Part shown: positions 1 through 5,773 of the stretch, piece by piece | Numbering within the stretch: the first letter of the stretch is position 1 | How the letters are laid out: each line of letters begins with the position of its first letter | Assembly: GCA_026414125.1 (NCBI GenBank) | Contig: JAOAJQ010000019.1 | Coordinates: 1 to 12,866 of the forward strand | Source of the DNA: Thermoproteota archaeon | GTDB taxonomy: Archaea > Thermoproteota > EX4484-205 > JAAOZP01 | Length of the DNA: 12,866 nt | Reading direction: 5' to 3' | Program-made: the position numbers and the translations under genes | Notes under the pieces: model-generated | Seen by the model: the letters and a program-made list of their open reading frames with translations, nothing else | Database searches by the model: none | Told to the model about the DNA's origin: nothing

Positions 1-392
1 AACAACGTGAAAAGCCGGAGATCCTCACCTAGGCTCATGCAGGCCTCAACCCATTCGAGAAAATTGCCGTCCGGCCGAGTCATCCTTAGAAAAGATTCGA
101 AGCTAGTCTGGTTCTGCCACCTGATCCCGAAACTCTTAACCCTGGCTTTAAACTCCGGGTAGCAACCCTGATACTTAGCGAAAGCGATCAGCGACTTCAA
201 AACGTTAAGCCTCTTGCTCCTAGAGAAGCTTTCTAAAACGCTTAAGTCGCCGCCATCAACCAGGCGGCCGTACCTCCGGACATATTGGAGGACCATGCTG
301 CACCATTTGCCGCGATACCTGCTTCTAACCCACTCCTCGAAGCCGTTGGCCTTCCAAGCTGGGAATCCCGGGTTCAAATCCCGGGCGCCGCA
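1..392. mobile_element. Right end of an integrated element (attR side)
   Basis: The sequence left of the partial tRNA copy is occupied by an integrase reading leftward, and the sequence right of it by ordinary chromosomal genes (RNase P protein, MarC). In SSV-type archaeal integration the attachment site lies inside the integrase gene, so insertion leaves intN over the intact tRNA at one end and intC beside a bare tRNA 3' half at the other. The order here, intC then tRNA 3' half then chromosome, is what that model predicts for the intC end. The rest of the element, the intact tRNA-Gly and intN should lie to the left, outside the window. Whether the element is whole or decayed cannot be seen. 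Confidence 0.72.
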
Positions 393-413
393 TAAACCAT
401 AATAACCTTTCAT
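1..413 (-). CDS. Archaeal SSV-type tyrosine recombinase (integrase), intC fragment, 3' end outside window
   Basis: The minus strand is open from an ATG at 413 to the window edge (137 codons, no stop). Residues 1-19 read antisense through the tRNA-Gly 3' half. From about residue 20 the protein has the character of the core-binding (SAM-like) domain of archaeal integrases: WVRSRYRGKW near 28-37, FSRSKRLNVLKSL near 63-75, AFAKYQGCYPEFK near 77-89, and a FGIRW segment near 95-99. The catalytic domain (Arg, HxxR, Tyr) would lie left of the window and cannot be checked. The ATG at 413 is in flanking chromosomal DNA, so the original start of the intact gene was different; this is the piece left after integration split the gene. 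Whether it is translated is unknown. The family call rests on recognised pattern rather than a database search. Confidence 0.75.
   Translation of the reverse strand, partial: MKGYYGLCGARDLNPGFPAWKANGFEEWVRSRYRGKWCSMVLQYVRRYGRLVDGGDLSVLESFSRSKRLNVLKSLIAFAKYQGCYPEFKARVKSFGIRWQNQTSFESFLRMTRPDGNFLEWVEACMSLGEDLRLFTL
349..392 (+). other. attR core: 3' half of tRNA-Gly(TCC) without its 5' half
   Basis: The segment reads as a tRNA from the anticodon loop onward: loop CTTCCAA (anticodon TCC, Gly), stem GCTGG, a short variable loop, a T-arm with stem CCGGG/CCCGG around TTCAAAT, then acceptor strand GCGCCGC and discriminator A. The required 5' acceptor strand (GCGGCGC), D-arm and proper 5' anticodon strand are absent upstream; instead the integrase coding sequence continues. 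The exact left border is uncertain by a few bases because TTGGC can still pair weakly with GCTGG. It is best explained as an attachment site left by a tRNA-targeting integrase rather than a working tRNA gene. Confidence 0.78.
391..407 (+). promoter_or_regulatory. Possible promoter for rnp4-marC
   Basis: An A/T-rich stretch (CATAAACC followed by AATAACC) lies about 28-44 bases before the rnp4 ATG, the usual distance for an archaeal TATA box giving a very short leader. It directly abuts the tRNA 3' end, so the element inserted right at this promoter. No further element is visible. Confidence 0.35.
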
Positions 414-434
414 CGTTTTTCCCTAAGCGTTTAA

Positions 435-746
435 ATGGGGAAGAGGAGGGCAGTGGGCATCGCGAGGGAGAGGATAGACATCCTGCTTAGGCTTGCCTTG
501 GAAACCGCGGAATCCGACTTGAGCAGGGCAGAATCATACGCTAGGCTTGCTTGGAGGATTGCTGAGAAGTATAACCTTAGGAAGAAGACAGTGTTAAGAA
601 GATATTTCAGGTGTAGCAAATGTAAAAACCCGTTGATACCAGGCCGCAACCTTAGGATTAGGGTTTTGAAAGACAAGGGAGTTGGGCTTATCTGTCTGAA
701 GTGCGGCGGCGTCAAGCTTATTCCCGTTTTTACACGAAAAAGATAA
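435..746 (+). CDS. rnp4: RNase P protein component 4 (Rpp21/Rpr2 family)
   Basis: This 103-residue basic protein is a subunit of the archaeal RNase P ribonucleoprotein, which removes the 5' leader of pre-tRNAs; in the family it works with Rpp29 on the specificity side of the RNA. The N-terminal half (about 8-45) is helical and charged. The C-terminal half is a zinc ribbon with ligands C60xxC63 and C87xxC90, containing the family-like stretch NPLIPGRNLRIR after the first pair. The length fits the archaeal family. The ATG at 435 is the first in frame, with little leader. It is followed after 8 bases by the MarC gene, so the two are probably cotranscribed. Composition is like its neighbours. Confidence 0.9.
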   Translation: MGKRRAVGIARERIDILLRLALETAESDLSRAESYARLAWRIAEKYNLRKKTVLRRYFRCSKCKNPLIPGRNLRIRVLKDKGVGLICLKCGGVKLIPVFTRKR

Positions 747-754
747 GAATCAGG

Positions 755-1396
755 ATGTTGAAGCCTATTCGATTAGGCTTGAGTCTAGAGCTTGTGGCTG
801 AAGCGGAGCTTTTCACGAAAGCGTTCATACTGTTGTTCGTCATACTTGATTCTGTCGGAAACATTCCTGTCTTCCATACGTTCCTAGAATCCTTCTCAAG
901 CGAGAGGAGGAAGAAAATAATAAGGGAGTCTGTTATCGCCGCGACAGCGGTGCTAGTGTTCTTCGCCCTGCTTGGAACCATAATGTTCAACTTTTTAGGG
1001 ATAAGGCTTTACGACTTCTACGTTGCCTCAGGAATGGTTCTAGTAGCAATATCCCTGAAGTACATACTTGTCGGCGAGGAGAGCGAGCTGAGAGGAAAGA
1101 GAGCGGAAGAGATATCTGTCTTCCCCCTTGCGACACCGCTTCTCGCAGGCCCAGGAAGTATTTCTACTGTCATAATAATATCTAATCCTCCGTACAATAT
1201 TCTCACCTGTATACTAGTAATATTGCTTAACGCGTTTTTAGCATATGTGATCCTTGTGAACGGGGAGAGGATTATGGCGAGCATAGGCAGAACGCCTTCG
1301 AAGCTTATTGCTAAAATATTCAACCTGATAATAGTGGCTTTCGGAATAGTTATGATTAGAAATGGTTTAGAAGGGTTTCTACGGTTATCCGGCTAA
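755..1396 (+). CDS. MarC-family (UPF0056) integral membrane protein
   Basis: A 213-residue hydrophobic protein with about six predicted membrane spans (roughly residues 20-38, 59-82, 88-106, 122-143, 149-168, 187-207). The diagnostic stretch FPLATPLLAGPGSIS is at 123-137, and DSVGNIP at 32-38 is also typical of the family. The family is widespread, was once linked to multiple antibiotic resistance, and has no settled transport substrate; no function is claimed. The frame stays open upstream to an ATG at 701, but that start would overlap rnp4 by 46 bases and add a basic leader, so the ATG at 755, eight bases after the rnp4 stop, is preferred. It probably forms a two-gene unit with rnp4. Confidence 0.86.
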   Translation: MLKPIRLGLSLELVAEAELFTKAFILLFVILDSVGNIPVFHTFLESFSSERRKKIIRESVIAATAVLVFFALLGTIMFNFLGIRLYDFYVASGMVLVAISLKYILVGEESELRGKRAEEISVFPLATPLLAGPGSISTVIIISNPPYNILTCILVILLNAFLAYVILVNGERIMASIGRTPSKLIAKIFNLIIVAFGIVMIRNGLEGFLRLSG

Positions 1397-1407
1397 CCCT
1401 AGAAAAG

Positions 1408-1415
1408 TTAATATA
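1408..1415 (+). promoter_or_regulatory. TATA box of the leuACD operon or of its leader RNA
   Basis: TTAATATA preceded by purine-rich GAAAAG (BRE-like) lies about 26 bases before position 1438, where the structured leader would begin. A second A/T-rich stretch near 1531-1540 could serve as a closer TATA, but it would start the RNA inside the Shine-Dalgarno of leuA, so the upstream box is preferred. Confidence 0.5.
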
Positions 1416-1420
1416 GTGGT

Positions 1421-1437
1421 TTAGCGGTCTCCGCTAA
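1421..1437. promoter_or_regulatory. 17-bp perfect inverted repeat, candidate operator
   Basis: TTAGCGG, a 3-base spacer TCT, then CCGCTAA: 7-bp arms with no mismatch. It sits between the TATA box (1408-1415) and the predicted transcription start near 1438. A dimeric repressor bound there would block transcription, so it is a candidate operator for control of the leucine genes. No regulator gene is seen in the window. If transcription starts further upstream, the same bases would form an RNA hairpin. Confidence 0.5.
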
Positions 1438-1569
1438 GGAGGTGTGTAGAATACACATGACTCGTAACGCCCAAAGGGGGCGAGACTACCTGCATTCCAG
1501 AGACAGTGACACCTCTATTAGAGGCTGTTGAAAAATATAGTTTTAAACCTGTTTTAAGGAGGGTTCATA
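1438..1569 (+). promoter_or_regulatory. Structured 5' leader of leuA with competing pairings
   Basis: Several complementary segments can be read directly. GGAGGTGT (1438-1445) pairs with ACACCTCT (1509-1516) in an 8-bp closing stem with one wobble. TGTGTA (1443-1448) pairs with TACACA (1452-1457), and CGCCC (1468-1472) with GGGCG (1478-1482). CCTCT (1512-1516) pairs with AGAGG (1520-1524), extended by ACAG (1503-1506) with CTGT (1525-1528). The same CCTCT tract could also pair with GGAGG at 1558-1562 in the leuA Shine-Dalgarno. These pairings exclude one another, as in a switching leader. No known riboswitch class, tRNA, C/D-box or convincing H/ACA pattern was recognised. It might instead be a separate small RNA of about 80-90 nt. 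Confidence 0.42.
1556..1563 (+). promoter_or_regulatory. Strong Shine-Dalgarno of leuA
   Basis: AAGGAGGG ends six bases before the ATG at 1570. It is the strongest ribosome binding site seen here and argues that leuA mRNA carries a real 5' leader, unlike several other genes in the window. Confidence 0.8.
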
Positions 1570-3108
1570 ATGGTTTGGAGAGGATATATTGCTGAGGCTA
1601 AAATACCCGACAGGGTGATTCTTTTCGACACTACTTTAAGGGACGGTGAGCAGACTCCTGGAGTCGCGCTTACGCCCGAGGACAAGCTTAAAATAGCTAG
1701 GCAACTGGACATGCTTGGAGTACCCGTTTTAGAGGCAGGCTTCCCAGCGACATCGCACGGCGAAGAGGAGGCTATCAAGCTTATAGTTAGAGAAGGGCTG
1801 AACGCGGAGATCACTGCCCTATCCAGATGTGTGAAAGAGGATGTTGAGAAGACCGCTTTAACAGGTGCGGAGAGAATACATCTCTTCATAGCGACCTCAG
1901 ATATACATTTGAATAAAAAGCTACAGATAAGCAGAGATGAAGCCATACGCAGGGCGGTTGAATCCATAGATCTCGCCAAATCCTATGGTATGAAAATAGA
2001 GTTTTCAGCCGAGGATGCGACTAGGACGAGCATCGATTTCCTAGTGGAGTTTTACAGGAGGATTGAGGAAGCGGGAGCAAGCGTAGTCGATATTCCAGAT
2101 ACTGTTGGCGTTGCAACACCCTTTGCAATGAGGGAGATTGTTAAGAAGGTTCGCGAAGCCCTGAGGATTCCGGTTGCAGTGCACTGCCATAACGACATGG
2201 GTCTAGCTGTCGCGAACACGCTTGCGGGAATTGAGGGAGGGGCTGCTGAGGCGCATGTAACAGTGAACGGGCTTGGAGAGAGAGCAGGCAATGCAAGCCT
2301 AGAGGAGGTGGCGGTTTCCCTGAAAGTATTGTATGGTGTTGAAACAGGCTTGAAGTTTAAAGAGATATACAACACCTGCAGGCTGGTCTCCCTTATAACC
2401 GGCATAGCAATACCTGTTAACAAGCCTATAGTTGGGGAAAACGCTTTCTCCCATGAGAGCGGGATCCATACTCACGGTATACTGGCATCCCCAGAGACTT
2501 ATGAGCCTATAGACCCTGGGTTCGTTGGGGCTCGGAGAAGGCTGGTTGCTGGGAAGCACGCCGGCGCCCACGGGATTTCAGCACAGCTTGAGGAAATGGG
2601 GTACAGGCTGAGCGAGGAGGAGTTGAAACAGGTTCTTAAAATAGTTAAGGATATTGGTGATAAGGGTAAGAAGGTTACTGATGCGGAACTTGCCTCGATA
2701 GCTGAAAGCGTCATAGGATACGGGGTTGGCGAGAATGACCGTATCGAGCTTGACGAGCTTCTGGTGGTTACAGGGTTAAACATGACGCCGACAGCAACAA
2801 TAAAGATAAAGAGGGGTGAACAGGCTTGGAGGGGAGCTGAGTTCGGAGTCGGGCCGATAGACGCCTCGATGAAAGCGGTCAGCAGGCTTCTCGGCGACCT
2901 AGTTAAGATAAAGCTTGAAAGCTTCAGGCTTGAAGCGATCACGGGAGGTACAGACGCGCTTGCAGAGGTCACAGTCAGGGTTTCAGACGAGGAGGGGCGA
3001 AGCGTGACTGCGAAAGGATTCAGCGAGGACATTGTGTTAGCAGGTGTCTACGCAATATTGAACGGGGCCAACAGGCTTCTGCAGATTAAGAAGAGGGCTG
3101 GCAGATGA
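1570..3108 (+). CDS. leuA: 2-isopropylmalate synthase
   Basis: This enzyme condenses 2-oxoisovalerate with acetyl-CoA to 2-isopropylmalate, the committed step of leucine synthesis, in the cytoplasm. The 512-residue product has an N-terminal TIM barrel with FDTTLRDGEQTPG at 19-31, the metal-binding HCHND at 205-209, NGLGERAGNA at 233-242 and GENAFSHESGIH at 289-300. A C-terminal LeuA dimer/regulatory domain spans about 385-505, with ITGGTDALAEV near 457-467, so leucine feedback is plausible. Paralogues with similar barrels are citramalate synthase (CimA) and homocitrate synthase (AksA). The direct linkage to leuC and leuD, and stretches such as SRCVKEDV, IATSDIH and VDIPDTVGV resembling methanogen LeuA, favour LeuA. 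The ATG at 1570 follows a strong Shine-Dalgarno. Its stop overlaps the leuC start (ATGA). Confidence 0.9.
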   Translation: MVWRGYIAEAKIPDRVILFDTTLRDGEQTPGVALTPEDKLKIARQLDMLGVPVLEAGFPATSHGEEEAIKLIVREGLNAEITALSRCVKEDVEKTALTGAERIHLFIATSDIHLNKKLQISRDEAIRRAVESIDLAKSYGMKIEFSAEDATRTSIDFLVEFYRRIEEAGASVVDIPDTVGVATPFAMREIVKKVREALRIPVAVHCHNDMGLAVANTLAGIEGGAAEAHVTVNGLGERAGNASLEEVAVSLKVLYGVETGLKFKEIYNTCRLVSLITGIAIPVNKPIVGENAFSHESGIHTHGILASPETYEPIDPGFVGARRRLVAGKHAGAHGISAQLEEMGYRLSEEELKQVLKIVKDIGDKGKKVTDAELASIAESVIGYGVGENDRIELDELLVVTGLNMTPTATIKIKRGEQAWRGAEFGVGPIDASMKAVSRLLGDLVKIKLESFRLEAITGGTDALAEVTVRVSDEEGRSVTAKGFSEDIVLAGVYAILNGANRLLQIKKRAGR

Positions 3109-4370
3109 CTGGTTTAACAGCAATACAGAAAGTGGTTTCTAGGAAAACAGGCAGGCCCCGCGTGGAAGTGGGTGAAATAGTTGAGGCTAAGGTTGATTTC
3201 CTGATGCTTCATGAGGTGACTGGGCCGCTGGCTGTCGAAGAGTTTGAAAAAATCTCTGGAAAAGTCTGGGATCCGAGCAGGGTGATAGTGGTTTTCGACC
3301 ATGATGTTCCCCCGAGCACAATAGACCTGGCCAGCCAGATGAAGAGAATGAGAAGCTTCGTTAAAAAACACGGGATAAGCAACTTTTTCGAAATAGGGAG
3401 AGGAGGCATAGCTCATCAAGTCCTCTTCGAAGAAGGCTTCGACGTGCCTGGCTGCCTGATAGTCGGCGCGGACAGTCATACATGCACAGCCGGGGCAACC
3501 GGCGCGGTTGGAATAGGCGTCGGTTCCACTGATGCTGCTGTCGTCTTGGCTACGGGGGAAATATGGTTGAGGGTTCCTGAAACGCTGCTGGTTGAGGTCA
3601 AGGGGAGGCTTGGGAAAGGCGTTTTCGCGAAAGACGTTGCTTTAAGCATCGTCGGGAAAATCGGCAGCAACGGGGCAACCTACAAGACCCTAGAGTACAC
3701 AGGTGAAACAGTAAGCCTCATGTCCCTGTCTGAACGCCTTACTCTTGCAAACCTCTCTGTGGAGACGGGTGCTAAAACCGGGATTGTTCAAACAGATTCT
3801 AAAAGCATCGAGTATGCTGAGCGCTCCGGAAGATGTGTCGGACTATTGGAGGTAAGGAGCGACCCTGACGCGGACCTTGAGAGGATCGAGATGGATGTTT
3901 CAAACCTAGAGCCTGTTATAAGCTTGCCGCACAGCGTGGACAACGTTAAACCCGTTTCAGAAGTTGAAGGTATTCAGATAGACCAGGCTTTTCTAGGATC
4001 CTGCACGAACGGGAGGCTGGATGATCTTCTCGTAGCCTCCAAGATACTTAGAGGGAGAAGGATCGCACCGAATGTGAGGCTGGTGGTTAGTCCAGCTTCA
4101 GTCAAGGTGTATGCGGAGGCTTTGAGAACAGGAATCATTGAGGAGATTGTGCGAGCAGGCGGAATAGTGACGAGCCCCACGTGTGGTGCATGTCTGGGAA
4201 TGTCTAGAGGGGTTCTTGCAGAAGGCGAGGTCGCGGTTTCAAGCAGCAACAGGAACTTTATAGGCAGGATGGGTGATAAGAGGAGCAAGGTTTTCCTCGC
4301 GTCCCCAGCGACGGTGGCTGCTTCAGCAGTAGAAGGTAGAATAACCGACCCGAGGAGGCTTCTGTCTTGA
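3105..4370 (+). CDS. leuC: 3-isopropylmalate dehydratase, large subunit
   Basis: The large subunit of isopropylmalate isomerase carries the [4Fe-4S] cluster and, with LeuD, converts 2- to 3-isopropylmalate by dehydration and rehydration. The 421-residue length suits the archaeal LeuC/HacA group. Cluster ligands are visible: C300 in FLGSCTNGR, and C360 and C363 in SPTCGACLG. GADSHTCTAGATGAVGIGVGSTD begins at residue 121. The ATG at 3105 overlaps the leuA stop and the end overlaps the leuD start, so the three genes are translationally coupled. Archaeal members can be homoaconitases or act on several substrates; gene order favours leucine synthesis. No missing residue was noticed. Confidence 0.9.
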   Translation: MTGLTAIQKVVSRKTGRPRVEVGEIVEAKVDFLMLHEVTGPLAVEEFEKISGKVWDPSRVIVVFDHDVPPSTIDLASQMKRMRSFVKKHGISNFFEIGRGGIAHQVLFEEGFDVPGCLIVGADSHTCTAGATGAVGIGVGSTDAAVVLATGEIWLRVPETLLVEVKGRLGKGVFAKDVALSIVGKIGSNGATYKTLEYTGETVSLMSLSERLTLANLSVETGAKTGIVQTDSKSIEYAERSGRCVGLLEVRSDPDADLERIEMDVSNLEPVISLPHSVDNVKPVSEVEGIQIDQAFLGSCTNGRLDDLLVASKILRGRRIAPNVRLVVSPASVKVYAEALRTGIIEEIVRAGGIVTSPTCGACLGMSRGVLAEGEVAVSSSNRNFIGRMGDKRSKVFLASPATVAASAVEGRITDPRRLLS

Positions 4371-4864
4371 AAATACGCGGCAGGATTATTAGGCTTGGCG
4401 ACAATGTGGACACAGACGTAATAATACCTGCAAGATACTTGGTGACTCATGATGCTGAGGTTCTCGCGAAGCATGTTTTCGAAGACTATTATCCTGAGTT
4501 CAGGGCGAAGGCGTCTGGTGGAGCAATAATAGTTGCTGGTGAGAATTTCGGGCTTGGAAGCTCTAGGGAGCATGCTGTGATAGCGTTGAAACACTCCGGT
4601 GTAAAAGCGATAGTTGCCAAGTCCTTCGCGAGAATCTTTTATAGGAATTCTATAAACCTGGGTCTTCCAGCGCTTGTTATCAGGGAGGCGGGAGGCTTAG
4701 AAAGGCTTAAGGATGGAGCTGAGGCTGAGCTCGACGTTGCCAACGGGGTTTTAACGATTATTAAAACCGGGGAGAAGTTTTCCTGTGATAAAATGCCTGA
4801 ATTCATGATGAAAATAATAGAAGCAGGAGGCTTAATAAACTATTTTTTGAGTAAACGCGAATAA
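4367..4864 (+). CDS. leuD: 3-isopropylmalate dehydratase, small subunit
   Basis: The swivel-domain partner of LeuC, 165 residues, typical of the short archaeal form. It begins KIRGRIIRLGDNVDTDVI, and the active-site loop has GLGSSREHA at 62-70. The substrate-recognition loop reads RYLVTHDAEVL at 23-33; the YLxT pattern fits isopropylmalate-type enzymes, but the loop alone does not settle specificity. The start is TTG at 4367, sharing bases with the leuC stop (TTGA), so LeuD is made by coupled translation. leuB, which supplies the next step, does not follow; the next gene has its own promoter. Confidence 0.88.
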   Translation: MKIRGRIIRLGDNVDTDVIIPARYLVTHDAEVLAKHVFEDYYPEFRAKASGGAIIVAGENFGLGSSREHAVIALKHSGVKAIVAKSFARIFYRNSINLGLPALVIREAGGLERLKDGAEAELDVANGVLTIIKTGEKFSCDKMPEFMMKIIEAGGLINYFLSKRE

Positions 4865-4894
4865 AACCCAGTGGAAAGCAGGGCCCGATAACTA

Positions 4895-4902
4895 TTTATA
4901 AA
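4895..4902 (+). promoter_or_regulatory. TATA box of the KaiC-like gene
   Basis: TTTATAAA is centred about 30 bases before the TTG at 4928, so transcription should begin at or very near the start codon (leaderless mRNA). The palindrome AACCGGTT (4901-4908) immediately follows and could be a small operator. Confidence 0.6.
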
Positions 4903-4927
4903 CCGGTTCAGCATAAAGCTATTACTG

Positions 4928-5773
4928 TTGCAGCGGAGAGAGGCGGTTAGAAGAGAGGCTGTAGGCACTTACTCCTGTGAACAGTGTGGACGTCCACTCA
5001 GTCCTGAATACAAGTTCTGCCCAGCCTGTGGAACCCCGCGGAAAGGCGTCTCCTATGTGAGGAGAGTTTCAACAGGCAATTCTGCTATAGACGAGATCCT
5101 GGAGGGCGGGTTCGAATCCGGTAAAACATACCTGCTTGCCGGAGAGGCTGGAACCGGGAAGACGATTTTCAGCCTACAGTACCTCTTATACGGTGCTAAG
5201 AACAATGAGCCTGGGATCTACGTTACGATAGACGAAAGGCCGGAGATGCTGGTCAGGGACGTGAGGAACTTCGGATGGGATCTTCAACCCCTTATAGAGA
5301 CTAGGAAGCTCGCGATCCTTCCGGTTAGAAGATACTTCACCTCCAAGATGTGGGGTAGGGAGATGGACACTATAGTCAACAACATAATAGAGGAGCTTGA
5401 CAAGAGGAGGAGGGAAATAGGAGCCAAGAGGCTTGTCATAGATCCCATAGCCCCGCTGGTAACCACCTATTCGAACGAGGTTGCATGGGTGAGAGAATAC
5501 ATCAGGAGCCTCATATTCTCGATTGAGGAGAAGCTTGGCGTAACCACCGTGATAACCTCAGAGGTTCCAACTGGGGAGAACATGATGAGCAGGTATGGTG
5601 TTGAAGAGTTTCTGGCAAGCGGCGTCATAATACTCTCCCTATGTAAGGTTGGGAACTCTATCATAAGGACAATGTTTATAAGGAAGATGCGCTGGACCGC
5701 GGTTAACCCGACGATCTACAGGTTTGAAATAGAGAGGGGCCGCGGCATAGTTCTTAAAGAACCGTTAAGCTAA
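4928..5773 (+). CDS. KaiC/RadA-like RecA-fold ATPase with N-terminal zinc ribbon
   Basis: This 281-residue protein has one KaiC-type ATPase domain. A zinc ribbon comes first (C17xxC20, C31xxC34), then a typical KaiC entry around VSTGNSAIDEILEGGFESG (48-66), Walker A GEAGTGKT at 72-79, an acidic pair in TIDERPEML (100-108), and Walker B ending at D172 in RLVIDPIAPLV. Archaeal single-domain KaiC-like proteins are thought to act in signal transduction by forming ATP-dependent oligomers with partner proteins; the substrate here is unknown, and no circadian role is implied. The TTG start is chosen because a TATA box lies about 30 bases upstream and the frame begins there. It converges on a PRC-barrel gene with a matching zinc ribbon, and the two stop codons interleave. 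Confidence 0.82.
   Translation: MQRREAVRREAVGTYSCEQCGRPLSPEYKFCPACGTPRKGVSYVRRVSTGNSAIDEILEGGFESGKTYLLAGEAGTGKTIFSLQYLLYGAKNNEPGIYVTIDERPEMLVRDVRNFGWDLQPLIETRKLAILPVRRYFTSKMWGREMDTIVNNIIEELDKRRREIGAKRLVIDPIAPLVTTYSNEVAWVREYIRSLIFSIEEKLGVTTVITSEVPTGENMMSRYGVEEFLASGVIILSLCKVGNSIIRTMFIRKMRWTAVNPTIYRFEIERGRGIVLKEPLS

Noticed and set aside
349..392. A complete tRNA-Gly(TCC) gene
   Set aside because: The T-arm, 3' acceptor strand and anticodon loop are present, but no GCGGCGC acceptor strand or D-arm lies upstream.
1..392. tRNA-Gly interrupted by an intron
   Set aside because: No matching 5' half was found between 1 and 350 on the plus strand, and the upstream bases form an uninterrupted integrase-like frame on the minus strand that runs into the tRNA half, which fits an att site better.
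214..402. Plus-strand 62-codon open frame
   Set aside because: It is antisense to the integrase fragment, spans the tRNA half, and its product looks like no protein.
701..754. Extended N-terminus for the MarC protein
   Set aside because: It would overlap the conserved zinc-ribbon end of rnp4 by 46 bases and adds a basic, non-family leader; ATG 755 fits the family length.
1438..1530. tRNA, C/D-box RNA or known riboswitch in the leuA leader
   Set aside because: No T-loop TTC pattern, no RTGATGA/CTGA boxes, and no recognisable aptamer. A candidate ACA follows the hairpins, but no convincing H/ACA lower stem could be drawn.
1570..3108. Citramalate synthase (CimA) or homocitrate synthase instead of LeuA
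   Set aside because: Possible from the barrel alone, but linkage to leuC and leuD and closer resemblance of several stretches to LeuA argue for 2-isopropylmalate synthase.
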